Source of the DNA: Polysphondylium violaceum
Lineage: Eukaryota; Evosea; Eumycetozoa; Dictyosteliales; Dictyosteliaceae
Reading direction: 5' to 3'
NCBI GenBank assembly: GCA_000277445.1
Contig: AJWJ01000126.1
Span: 1 to 49,308, forward strand
Length of the DNA: 49,308 bases
The notes below the pieces were generated by a model that was not told the origin of the DNA, did not search any database, and saw only the letters and a list, made by a program, of their open reading frames with translations. Position 1 is the first letter of the stretch. The number at the start of each line of letters is the position of its first letter. Both the position numbers and the translations under genes were made by a program. Positions 22,344 to 35,168 of the stretch are shown here, piece after piece.

Positions 22344-22856
22344 ATGAAAATAACAATTGTAGATTATGATCCTAATTGGGTTCATTTATTTGAAAAAGAA
22401 TCAAAAGTGATTAAACAGTGTGTAGGCCAAGACAACTTTATCAATTGTATACATATTGGGAGTACATCTGTTCCCCGGTTAAAGGCCAAACCCATTATTG
22501 ACATGGTGTTGATTGTCAATGATATATATGAATTGGAGAAATCAAATGAGGAATTCATTAAGCTAGGATATGAGCCAATGGGTGAAAACGGCTTGATTGG
22601 CAGAAGGTTCTTTCGAAAGGCTTTCGACACACATATTCATGCATATCAGTTTGACAATGTCAAAGAGATACAAAGACATGTATCATTCAAAGACTATCTT
22701 ATTGATCATCCTCATGTTTGTGCAGAATATGCTGATTTAAAACAACGGTTGGCTCGCGAGGATCGTGACATGGCCGGCTATTGTGAAGGTAAAGATGCCT
22801 TTATCAAACACCATGAAGCTGAAGCCTTGCGATACTTGTGGAGATCAAAACAGTAG
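22344..22856 (+). CDS. GrpB/UPF0157 family protein (170 aa)
   Basis: Intronless and full length. The family signature is clear: IVDYDPNWVHLFEKE at the start, HIGSTSVPRLKAKPIIDMV at 38-55 (nucleotidyltransferase-like GS motif with Asp53), and the C-terminal YADLKQRLA..KDAFIKHHEAEALRY. GrpB proteins adopt a nucleotidyltransferase fold; their substrate is not established, and in some proteins the domain is fused to dephospho-CoA kinase. The family is mainly bacterial and patchy in eukaryotes, so ancient horizontal transfer is plausible, supported by the lack of introns beside intron-rich neighbours. The usual VPGL is VPRL here. No targeting signal is visible, so it is probably cytosolic. Confidence 0.93.
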   Translation: MKITIVDYDPNWVHLFEKESKVIKQCVGQDNFINCIHIGSTSVPRLKAKPIIDMVLIVNDIYELEKSNEEFIKLGYEPMGENGLIGRRFFRKAFDTHIHAYQFDNVKEIQRHVSFKDYLIDHPHVCAEYADLKQRLAREDRDMAGYCEGKDAFIKHHEAEALRYLWRSKQ

Positions 22857-23940
22857 TGCATGCATGATAAAACAGTTTCTGCTCAATATAGAAATAACCA
22901 CTTATGAGATTATATTAATTACTATAATAAAATTAAACTGACATATGTCCTATTGGATTTAAATAGGTATTATTAATATTTGTAACTGAAAAGGAAATTC
23001 CAAACATAAAAAGAAATGTTTTATAAAAATTTACCTATAATAACTATCTATTAAAATAAAATATCAATTAAAAATACTAAATAGAGAGAAATAGATAAAT
23101 ATTGTTTACATTATAATAATAATATAAAACTATAAATGATTTTTGATTACTTTTTTCATATAGATTCATTATTGGGTAAAATAACAGTGTGGGGAAACAT
23201 ATTTTTATATTTTCAACTCATTCTATAAATAGATTAATTATGATTGGTTCGTTGTCTTAACTAACCCACATTTTTATTCACATAAGTATATTTTGAGTAA
23301 AAAATTAAGAATACTGTTTTCATGAGGAATTGTGTGGGGTGTTGGATAAAAATACAAAATGTTTTTTGTTTTTTAAAAAAAACGAAGAGAAAGATTAAAA
23401 AAATACAGATGCGAATAGGGGTTGTAAAATAATATGGTGTGTTTATTCAAATTGAACCAACACATATCTAATCGTTTGACTACTATTCCAATAATCAAAC
23501 CTATATGTTTCTTTGATGAAAGGACGATGATGAAAGTCTAATACAAAACATTGAGCTCACAAAACTAATCAAATTAAAAAATTATCGATAAGATCCCAAA
23601 GGAGCATTAGATAAAGTAATGGGTTTGTCAGATATACCTTGTGTTTAATAGACCTCAAGAGGGAGCATTTAGTTTCTTATCCACCAAACTTGTTTCTTCA
23701 TTGCAAGGTAGAATGTCTTTAAATTAGGGTTAATGAATACGTGTCAATTGGAAAATTCAATTTGGGGGTTACATTTATTTTGATTTCCTTGCCAATATTA
23801 ATTAAATTAAATATACGTGATGTGGGTAAAAAAGGGTTAAATGTGTAAGTTTGATGAATCTTCTAAACAGTAAAAGTCATATTTTTTACAAGTCTGGAAT
23901 TTATAAAGTTGACAATATTGAAAATAGAGGGATGAAAAAA
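22857..23940. other. Spacer upstream of the small-gene array
   Basis: About 1.1 kb, AT-rich, with no supported gene on either strand. GGGGTT-type patches at about 23417 and 23764 resemble motifs upstream of the array genes downstream. Confidence 0.5.
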
Positions 23941-23941
23941 G

Positions 23942-24023
23942 TATAAATAAAAGGAAATTAAAAATCTTTATTCCATTATCAAATCAACTTTCAAGTATCA
24001 CTACTAATCAATTATCTCTAACA
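23942..24023 (+). promoter_or_regulatory. TATA box and leader of array gene 1
   Basis: GTATAAATAA with the TATA beginning at 23942, 82 nt before the ATG. The leader has the shared ATCAAATCAAC..CAAGTATCACTACTA sequence seen before other array members. A GGGGGTT patch lies near 23763. Confidence 0.7.
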
Positions 24024-24283
24024 ATGTCTATCTTTGGTATGTTAATGTTACCCTACCAATATCTCAAATAAATTCAATAATCTAATATTTTTCATATATA
24101 GCTTCCTTATCTAAAATTGCCAACCCATCATCTGTCCAAAACAAATCAATGGTCAGCTCAAGCCAAAGCACTGGTGCTCAAGGTAAAAATAACATCACCC
24201 TTCTCGATGCCACCATTGATCCACTCCACATTGACGTTCTTGGTCTCATTGTCATCGATGGTAGAGTTGATATCCACTTATAA
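24024..24283 (+). CDS. Array gene 1: 64-residue hssA/B-like small protein
   Basis: Exon 1 is 13 nt (24024-24036, MSIF plus one base), intron 65 nt, exon 2 24102-24283. The product starts MSIFASLSKIANPSSVQNKS, has a Ser/Gln-rich middle, and ends in an alternating hydrophobic tail (DPLHIDVLGLIVIDGRVDIHL). Dictyostelid hssA/B-type proteins are similarly tiny, begin M(S/T)(I/L)FxSxSxIxNP, and have a very short first exon; they lack known domains and many are expressed late in development. The Gly/Cys-rich tail of classic hssA proteins is absent, so this is at most a divergent branch. First of five tandem copies on the same strand. Function unknown. Confidence 0.8.
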
Positions 24284-24744
24284 ACGATCAAGTTTATATA
24301 TTATCATTACACATTGTATTACATCCAATGTAAAACCACTGTTGACATGAACTTTCATATCAAATTACAATTTATAATTTAAATAAAATTATCATTGACA
24401 CTCTTCCTCCATACTTTTAATATTTTTGTTTTCATGATTATTCCAATAAATTGAAATTTCTCAAATCACTTTTTGAATAGAAATAAATATTGAACTTATT
24501 AAAATTTAAATTCTGAATCATTTAATTTTTGAAATTTTGATGGAAAAAGTTAGAGGTAACGAAATTGTGGTGGGGTTCTGTTTATTATATTTTCCCACTA
24601 ATCACACTCCAAGTTTTATTTATGGGGAAAAGGGGTAAAGATATAATAGATTTTCCCCTAAAATAATTCTGTAAGCCATTCCAAAATTGTAAATTGTTTA
24701 TTGAAATATAAAAAATTATTTATAATATTTTGTGACAAAAAAAG
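24284..24744. other. Spacer between array genes 1 and 2
   Basis: Beyond the 3' stem-loop the sequence is diverged and AT-rich. A GGTGGGGTTCTG patch at about 24569 is similar to patches upstream of genes 3 and 4. No gene seen. Confidence 0.5.
24311..24331 (+). terminator. Conserved 3' UTR stem-loop, gene 1
   Basis: ACATTG, 9-nt loop, CAATGT, beginning 28 nt after the stop. Present after all five copies; it marks the end of the conserved block. Confidence 0.55.
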
Positions 24745-24826
24745 TATAAATAGAAAAATTTAGTATCATTATTTCATCATCAAATCAACAATTCTTAAGT
24801 ACTACTACTTTACTACTACTATAACA
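24745..24826 (+). promoter_or_regulatory. TATA box and leader of array gene 2
   Basis: TATAAATAG at 24745-24753, 82 nt before the ATG, followed by TTTCATCATCAAATCAACA and an ACTACTACTTTACTACTACT leader. Confidence 0.7.
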
Positions 24827-25080
24827 ATGTCTATCTTTGGTATGTTAATGTTACACCACAAATAAATTCAATTATACTAATATATTTTTCCTATATAGCT
24901 TCTTTATCTAAAATTGCCAACCCATCATCTGTCCAAAACAAATCAATGGTCAGCTCAAGCCAAAGCACTGGTGCTCAAGGTAAAAATAACATCACTCTTC
25001 TCGATGCCACCATTGATCCACTCCACATCGACGTTCTTGGTCTCATTGTCATCGATGGTAAAGTCGATATCCACTTATAA
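24827..25080 (+). CDS. Array gene 2: 64-residue hssA/B-like small protein
   Basis: Exons 24827-24839 and 24899-25080 with a 59-nt intron. The protein differs from gene 1 by Arg to Lys in the last ten residues (DGKVDIHL). I count five nucleotide differences from gene 1 over the 182-nt second exon, while the intron is clearly more diverged. Family notes are as for gene 1. Confidence 0.8.
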
Positions 25081-25107
25081 ACGATCTAGTTTATATATTA
25101 TCATTAC

Positions 25108-25128
25108 ACATTGTATTACAACCAATGT
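25108..25128 (+). terminator. Conserved 3' UTR stem-loop, gene 2
   Basis: ACATTG/CAATGT stem with loop TATTACAAC, 28 nt after the stop. Confidence 0.55.
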
Positions 25129-25426
25129 AAAACTTTCATGATTTAATTTATCATCATTTCATATATATAATAAATAATATAAATTCAATTATTATTCATA
25201 CTCTTAATTCTATTTTGAAATTCATATTTCTCTAAAGTTAAATCCTTTTGTATCAGCCATACTGTTGAATATTAAAGATATTTTTCTCACACTGCGATCT
25301 ATATTTTGATCTTTTTGCATATGAATTCATAAAGTTTTATAAATCAATTGTATCTTTAATTGAGTATTTCGCAGAAATGGGTAAAGTTTTATTTATCTCT
25401 GAATTTTGAAAATCAAAAAACATATC

Positions 25427-25745
25427 AAAAAAGTGGGGTTGTAAGTTAAATTTGGGGTGACCCTCGTGGTGGGTGAGTGGTTGTCGTTAGATTTTGATTT
25501 TACTGCCAATGATACACGAAGTTATTACATTTAGGGGGTAACAAGTGATTAAATAGTTAAAAATATTATTGCCGAAAAAATATATGTAAATTGAATCAAT
25601 CTGGTAAATAGTTTTAATTTTTTACAAATCGTTATATAACTATCTTTTATATAGGAAATCAAAAGTATAAATAGAAAAAAACATTATCATTATTTCATCA
25701 AATCAACATTTGTTTCAAGTACCACTACTAAACTAATATTTTAAA
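25427..25745 (+). promoter_or_regulatory. Promoter of array gene 3, shared block with gene 4
   Basis: A block of roughly 185 nt (about 25427-25612) starting AAAAAAGTGGGGTTGTA and containing GGTTGTCGTTAGATTTTGAT and GATACACGA is repeated upstream of gene 4. TATAAATAG at 25666-25674 lies 80 nt before the ATG. The remaining spacer (25129-25426) is AT-rich without a gene. Confidence 0.65.
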
Positions 25746-26001
25746 ATGTCTATCTTTGGTATGTTTATTTACCATCATTGAAAAACAAGATGCTAATATT
25801 TAATAATTTAAAAAAATAGCTTCCTTATCTAAAATTGCCAACCCATCATCTGTCCAAAACAAATCAATGGTCAGCTCGAGTCAAAGTAGTGGTGCTCAAG
25901 GTAAAAATAACATCACTCTTCTCGATGCCACCATTGATCCACTCCACATTGACGTTCTTGGTCTCATTGTCATCGATGGTAAAGTCGATATCCACTTATA
26001 A
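25746..26001 (+). CDS. Array gene 3: 64-residue hssA/B-like small protein
   Basis: Exons 25746-25758 and 25820-26001 with a 61-nt intron. It differs from gene 2 by Thr to Ser in SQSSGAQG. Its predicted protein is identical to gene 4, and the two share the most promoter sequence, so they are the youngest pair or the most recently homogenised. Confidence 0.8.
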
Positions 26002-26027
26002 ACTATCAAGTTTATATATTATCACAC

Positions 26028-26048
26028 ACATTGTATTACAGCCAATGT
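26028..26048 (+). terminator. Conserved 3' UTR stem-loop, gene 3
   Basis: ACATTG/CAATGT stem with loop TATTACAGC, 26 nt after the stop. Confidence 0.55.
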
Positions 26049-26320
26049 AAAACCATTCATGATTTAATTTATCATTATTTCATAACTATATTATATAATT
26101 TAAATAAAATTATCATTATTCCACTCAATTCTCATTTTTTTTAATTATTTTTTGGTTTGGAAGAGTTGGGCGTTGGAATATATCTTTTTTTAGTGTTGAG
26201 AATTTTATTGGAGATATAGTTTACTCAGTAATGTCTTCATTTAATTGATTTTGAATTGTTATGGCTAATAAAGATTTCTCCGAAATATATTATTAATCTC
26301 GGTTTTATAGTTTGCAATAG

Positions 26321-26651
26321 AAAAAAGTGGGGTTGTATAAAAACATTGTGTTTTTTTGAGATGTGTGAGGGGTTGTCGTTAGATTTTGATTTTCCTGCCA
26401 GCGATACACGAGATTAGTTTATTTAGAGGGGATAATGAGTGAATTTATTGTTTAAAAATATATAGCCGAAAATTTTGTGTAATTTGATTCAATCAAGTAA
26501 ATTGATATAATTGATTACAAAATAACTATCTTGTAATTTTTAAATTTTTTTTTTTAATAGAACAAAAAGATATAAATAGAGAAAAAATATCATTAATTCA
26601 TCATCAAATCATTATTTTTTTCAAGTACCACTACTAAACTTAACTATTAAA
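26321..26651 (+). promoter_or_regulatory. Promoter of array gene 4, shared block with gene 3
   Basis: Carries the same block as gene 3 (GAAAAAAGTGGGGTTGTA, GGTTGTCGTTAGATTTTGAT, GATACACGAG, GATTCAATC) at nearly the same distance from the ATG. TATAAATAG at 26571-26579 lies 81 nt before the ATG, with CATCATCAAATCA and CAAGTACCACTACTAAACT in the leader. Spacer 26049-26320 holds no gene. Confidence 0.65.
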
Positions 26652-26913
26652 ATGTCTATCTTTGGTATGCTTTAAAATTTAACATCAAATTTAAAAATTA
26701 ATTCTAACATTCAATAATTTAAAATTAAAAGCTTCTTTATCTAAAATTGCCAACCCATCATCTGTCCAAAACAAATCAATGGTCAGCTCAAGCCAAAGTA
26801 GTGGTGCTCAAGGTAAAAATAACATCACTCTTCTCGATGCTACCATTGATCCACTCCACATTGATGTCCTCGGTCTCATTGTCATTGATGGTAAAGTCGA
26901 TATCCACTTATAA
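26652..26913 (+). CDS. Array gene 4: 64-residue hssA/B-like small protein
   Basis: Exons 26652-26664 and 26732-26913 with a 67-nt intron that ends AAAAG rather than the usual TAG, and carries CTAAC upstream. The protein is identical to gene 3 despite several silent nucleotide changes, which suggests selection on the protein as well as homogenisation. Confidence 0.8.
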
Positions 26914-26939
26914 ACTATCAAGTTTATATATTATCATAC

Positions 26940-26960
26940 ACATTGTATTACAACCAATGT
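26940..26960 (+). terminator. Conserved 3' UTR stem-loop, gene 4
   Basis: ACATTG/CAATGT stem with loop TATTACAAC, 26 nt after the stop. Confidence 0.55.
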
Positions 26961-27657
26961 AAAACCAACTATTACTTGTTTAATCACAAATTTACAATAT
27001 ATAATTAATAATAAAATTATAATTGATACTCCATAACCAAAATCTTCTCCCTCTTAATGTTTAAATCTTAATTTAAGTGCTTTTTTTTATTCATCAATTT
27101 TTTTTGATAAAGTCATTTCGATATTTCAGAGAAGAACAGCCATTAAATTGATAGTGTTGCGCTCATTTTTCTCTCTAAAACCTCAAAATAAAAAAAATAG
27201 GTTCCTTTTAGGATGAAATACACATTTTAATTAAAGATAACTATTTTATTATTCCTATGATTACTCAATCCTTTCATTCATAACCCCGATTGATTTTTAT
27301 TTTTAGATTAAAATATTTCAAAGTAGTCGATTTCTATATTATATATAATCTGACTTTATATTGTTTAAACAATCATTATTATAATCAAACAAGAATTTTG
27401 TAAAAAATACCAATAGTTGAGGTGAAACAATTTTTATTTTTTTATAATTGTATTGGGAAAAGGGGGTTATTTAAAAAAGATGACGCACACTCAAAAAATA
27501 CTACCCCCCCCATTACAAGTAGGGGGAAACTGGAATTAATTTATAAATTTAATCTATAGATAAATAAATAAGTTAAGGTTGTAGATGGATCTTGGAACTG
27601 TAAACAGGATACACAATTTTGACAAGAGTATTTTAAAATTGACAGATGGTAAAAAAG
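26961..27657. other. Spacer between array genes 4 and 5
   Basis: About 700 nt without a supported gene. A G-run patch (AAAAGGGGGTTATT) near 27460 and a C/G-run pair at 27504-27530 are the only non-AT features. Confidence 0.5.
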
Positions 27658-27737
27658 TATAAATAGAAAGAGAATACAGTCTTTTTAATCATCAAATTAA
27701 CATTCTTCAGTAATATTACATTTATCCAAAACTAAAA
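27658..27737 (+). promoter_or_regulatory. TATA box and leader of array gene 5
   Basis: TATAAATAG at 27658-27666, 80 nt before the ATG, followed by TAATCATCAAATTAACATTC. The CACTACTA leader portion seen in the other copies is lost. Confidence 0.65.
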
Positions 27738-28003
27738 ATGATCTTTTGTAGGTTATAATTTTTTAATCATTGATACAACATTTTCATTAATTCTAATGAT
27801 TTTATCTTTTATAATGGATAGCTGCCTTATCTAAAATTGCCAACCCATCATCTGTCCAAAACAAATCAATGGTCAGCTCAAGCCAAAGCACTGGTGCTCA
27901 AGGTAAAAACAACATCACCCTTCTCGATGCCACCATTGATCCACTCCACATCGACGTTCTTGGTCTCATTATTATTGATGGTAGAGTTGATATCCACTTA
28001 TAA
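27738..28003 (+). CDS. Array gene 5: 63-residue hssA/B-like small protein
   Basis: Exon 1 is only 10 nt (27738-27747, MIF plus one base), one codon shorter than in the other copies. The donor is GTAGGT; the intron is 74 nt; exon 2 is 27822-28003. The start reads MIFSALSKIANP and the tail LGLIIIDGRVDIHL. It is the most diverged copy in exon 1 and promoter, yet exon 2 is still nearly identical to gene 1. Confidence 0.75.
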
Positions 28004-28033
28004 ACAATTGGTCTCATCCTCTATACTATTACG

Positions 28034-28052
28034 CATTGTACAACAACCAATG
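28034..28052 (+). terminator. 3' UTR stem-loop, gene 5
   Basis: CATTG, loop TACAACAAC, CAATG: the stem is preserved although the loop and one flanking base changed. A second inverted pair ATATGATAAA/TTTATCATAT follows at 28077-28098 before the convergent mcm3 gene. Confidence 0.5.
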
Positions 28053-28215
28053 TAATAATACCATCTTCTACTTTTCATATGATAAACTTTTATCATATCT
28101 CTTACTATATATAATATCATATTTTAATAAATATATATTCTATCATATGCCCAAACCAAACAAACAAATAACTTATCCATTATCTCTATTCTTAATATCT
28201 TTTTAATATAACTTG

Positions 28216-30995
<2,780 letters not shown>

Positions 30996-31189
30996 TTTTA
31001 AATCTCTATAAATGGACTATGTCTTTCTCTTCCAACAACTAGCCTACATTCAAATCTCCTGACATTTTTAATCATTCGAAACAAATCTATTTTTTTTTTT
31101 TTTTTAAACTTTTTATTTTTTGAAAAAAGGCGCACTTTTTGGGGTGATCTCATTTGACGAAAAAAAATTTAGATATATTGAATTTGAAT

Positions 31190-34100
31190 TTATTGGTTAT
31201 CGTTATCAATGGATATGTGTTTGGGTGCTTGGTGTTCAATGTCAAGGTTTTGTTTTTTATCAGACTTTTTTGTAAAAGTGTATTTGAGTCTCTCGGAATA
31301 GACTTTTTTCATTTGTTTCAAACTACCGTGGTTTCTATAGGAGATATAGAGTGTGCTAAATAGGAAAATCAAGAGAACCATTCCAATCACTGCAAAGACG
31401 GTTGACAAGACAACTTTGTTTGGCAGTGCGTGCTTTTTACCTTGATCTCCATTCAAATAGGCGCCACGATTGGCACTGTTAAGTGGATCGTCTTCGGATC
31501 TGAGGAGAATACCAAAACTTGTGAAATGGTTGGTGAAGCCCATTACCTCGGTGTCACTGATCATGGTCAGTTGATTGAGTCTGAGAATGGATGGGTGTTT
31601 TTGATTGCCTTTGTGGTGGACACATTGCCATTCGTTAGAGGTGGTGTTGATGAATCCCAGACAGAGATCAGGGAGACGGCGTCTGAGCGAGAGACCAGAG
31701 ATCTCTGCTTTGACTTTGAAAGTGATGTTCACGACAAATGGAAATACTTGATCACTTTCTACGCCTGCCATTGTTATGTTTAACACTGGCGAGAAAATAC
31801 CTAGTTCACGAGTCACGTTTTCGTCGTGGAATTTAATAGTTCTCAAATAAGAGTCTGCGACAGGCTTCACAGTGATTTGGGTGAGAGACAAAGGTGTTTC
31901 GTGGCTCGTAGAAGAGTTGATAAAACTATCTGGCGAGGGAATAAAGAATCCGAGATTGGCAATATAGGATCCCTTGGTATCGTAGAGATGAAGATGGCTA
32001 GACTCTCCAAAGGGTATGGTGAGCTGGGTGGATATTGGTTTCACATAGATTGGCAATAATTGATCCTTTAGCAAGTGAAGTTGACTGCCAACACAATCTA
32101 TAGAGCTCTTTCCACACTCACCACTGGAGCATTGATAAGGTAAATCGAGTGGACATCCATTAAATTCAGCACATGGAGGACAACTTGATCCATCTGGACA
32201 TAAAGAAATACTCTGATTTGTACCGCACTCTGGATTAATGATAAAATTGGCAAGACATTGAGTATTTGCCAATTGACAGCTTCCATCAGGACATCTGAAT
32301 GGGAGAGCAAGATGACATTTTGGCAATATAGAGCACTCCCCTGTGTTTATAGTACCATCCCAACAACAAGATTTAAATAGACATTGATTAGAAAGTTGTT
32401 TACATTCTGCAGGGGTTCTTTTACATTGTTTATCAAAACATTTGTATGGATGTGTTGCATTACAATTTTCAAATGGTGCCAACAAGCTATCAGTATTGTC
32501 ATTTGATTTGTTTTCATTGGTCAAACAATCTGTAATCAAAGACACACATCTTGCATCATGGGAGCATTTAATAGGTGATTTAAAACTACAAATACATTGG
32601 CATGAGTATTCCAAAAGAATTTCATTTTCTGCACAAGTTTTGTTACATTGACATTGGTTGATATCTAGATTAAAAATGGAACCATCACTGCATAAAGGTT
32701 CATCACATTGGGCTCCTTTCCATAATTCAAAACAAGAACACTCACCACTCTTGCCATCTGGAATTCCGTGTAAGCATCTAGATCCAAGATCCCAAAGATC
32801 AATCTTTTTAATTTCAATACCCTTTGTATCACATTCATAGAGTCCAGGTGGGAAATAGGATTGAATCTTTTCTTGTGTACCAAACATATTGAAACAAGTA
32901 GCTTGCCATAATTTTAGGGTGGTGGATAAATCTACATAAATAGGTGCCTCTAAGCTGTATGGGCACAAAGATGGCGTGTCAGTGGTTGCAACAGCATCAA
33001 TTTCAGTAAATGTTGTTAGATTTCTCATATTCCAGCAGGTCTGATATCGTATGATTCTGTTGTGTGAGATATCCATCAATGATATGGGTCCTTGAGCCCA
33101 ACCCTTTGGACAAATTGATTGATCTTTGGTGGTAGATATTCTTGAAATGGATAAACCATCTTTGACATTAAAACATTTGTGCACATATAAGCTATCAATT
33201 TTTAATACCTTACATTGGTTGTTATTGGAATCATACCAAAAACCAGGTTGACAGCCGTCGGAGACATAATTAAATTCAGAAGAGATGGTCTCTTGACCAA
33301 TTTCTGCAATTACTTTGTATGTTTTTCCAGTTAGGAGTTGGTTTATATATGGATAAAAACAAACGACCAATTCATCGCTTACAACATAGATATCGGTACA
33401 TAAATTATCTTTGTCACCTTGTAAATATATTTTTGTAATATTGGATAGCTCTTGTCCATGAATTTCAATTTTACCAGCAACATAGGATACTCGACTAATC
33501 ATTGATCCTATCCATTGATAAAACAAGGTACCCTTTAAGGCAGATGAAATAAAAACACCATCTTTGGTAGCAACTAGATCAGCGTAGGTGTCATTGAGAG
33601 CAAGATCAAGTACTCTCTCAATATAATAATTTGAATCGTTTGAATCGTCGCTTTTTTCAATTCCAATCACTCTCTTGTTTACATTATCCAAGACATAGAG
33701 TGTAGATGAATCATCCATACTATCGGCAACACACATGTATGGAACAATTGTTGAAGCATCAATACGGTCATCATCTGGTAAAGAATTTAATTGTAATTTT
33801 GAAATAAATGTACCATCTTGGATATTAAATAGACTGATGTCGCCTCCACCTACAACATACAATACATTATCAATGACATCTATACTAGATATATTTTTCA
33901 CCACATCGATTGAATATTTTACATTGAAACTTTGGTCCAAAATAAAAACCATAGAGCTATTTGATAAAACAAGTTGATTATTACTATTTTGATTTAAAGC
34001 CATTGAATTTATATTTGCTGTTTGTTTTAAATTTACAATTTTTGGTTTTAAAGTTTGGCTAAGTAGATCATCATTTTTCAATTTTTTTGATAAAACTTGT

Positions 34101-34477
34101 AATTGATTGTTTTGTGAATCAATCAAATAAAATGTTTCACCATCATAGGACACTTTAATAAAACTAATTGTTTTTAAAGATGATTTTAAAATTTGATTTT
34201 TAAATAATGGAGTTGCCCATTGATTTAATAAATTTGTACTATTATAAATATAAATCAAATTTTGATCAATACTATACAAAGTATTGGATTCATGATTAAA
34301 TTCAATTAATCCAGATCCAATTATTAAATTATTTAATCCAATCCCTAAAGTATAATTTTAATTAATATTTACTTCATTTATGGATTACATTACTGAAAAA
34401 GCCTGTTACTTACAATTGGAATTTACATAATTTATAAAAATTAAAATTATAAAGAATATAAAATTTTTTTCGAACAT
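31190..34477 (-). CDS. Type I membrane protein with propeller-like, TIG, Cys-rich and GAIN/GPS-like regions (1072 aa)
   Basis: Exon 1 (34477-34414) encodes a signal peptide MFEKNFIFFIILIFINYVNS; after a 69-nt intron, exon 2 (34344-31190) completes 1072 residues. Order: beta-propeller-like repeats (about 30-300), a TIG/IPT-like segment (about 300-395), then Cys-rich EGF- and LDL-A-like modules (about 540-775; for example PFRCPDGSCQLANTQC). A membrane-proximal region ends with LCLGFINTTSNEWQC and FTNHFTSFGILL (about 915-970), resembling a GPS motif (CxFWN..W..C..CNHLTSFAVL). One membrane segment (about 999-1024) precedes a 48-residue basic tail. It is likely a cell-surface adhesion or recognition receptor; I do not know an orthologue. 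Confidence 0.85.
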
Positions 34478-35168
34478 TTTTAATACATCTATTGTTAAAT
34501 AAAACCTTTACACAGCTGTGTATAAATATATATATAGGTTTAAATTAATTATAAATGATGATAAAAATATTAAAATATCAAGAAATAGATTATTCTTTTG
34601 ATTAAAGTAAAATTTACATTCTTCCCCATTATTGATTTTAACTCTTAAATATATAAAAATTAAGAACAATACTATTGTTTTACAAATTTTAAATCGAATA
34701 GATTTCAAATCAAATTTTTAAAAACCCCACTTTTAAAAAAATTAAATACCACATTCCACATGCCTCTAAATGGAAATTTAAAACAAGTGTGTGTCTGTGG
34801 TGTTATTTTATAAATCGTTTTTATTTACATTCAACACTAATACACACACTCAAAAACTACATCAAAACAACAAAAATAGATTCAAAATGATCACACACTT
34901 TATATGTATGATTACCTTAAAAAGTTTTAATCATATGATTATTTTAAATTTACAAAATATATTTTTATTAGTGGTTTTCATGTCTTGTTTATTGTCCCGT
35001 TTCATGTTTTAGATAAATGAGTGGGTTGTTGCTTCAAAGGAAAAGGAATATAATACACTTTTAACCCCCATTGATTTATATTGATATTTATATTTATATA
35101 TAAATATCTCTTTTCTTTTCTTCCAACATCAACATCAATATCTTTATGCTTAGCTACTACGATAATTA
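34478..35168. other. Spacer, promoter of the receptor-like gene
   Basis: About 690 nt with no supported gene. Small frames at 34508-34708 (minus) and 34791-35012 (plus) are AT-driven. TATA-like runs are at 34522-34536. Confidence 0.45.
34509..34522. promoter_or_regulatory. 14-bp perfect palindrome near a start codon
   Basis: TACACAGCTGTGTA reads the same on both strands. It lies 32 nt upstream of the receptor-like gene ATG and abuts TATAAATATATATA. CAGCTG is an E-box core; use as a dimer-binding site is inferred only. Confidence 0.4.

Noticed and set aside
24117-28055. Conserved 71-77 codon frames (MPTHHLSKTNQWSA.. type) in all five array units
   Set aside because: They start with TTG, not ATG, and run one base out of frame with the spliced genes. 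Their conservation follows from the conserved exon 2 and 3' UTR DNA.
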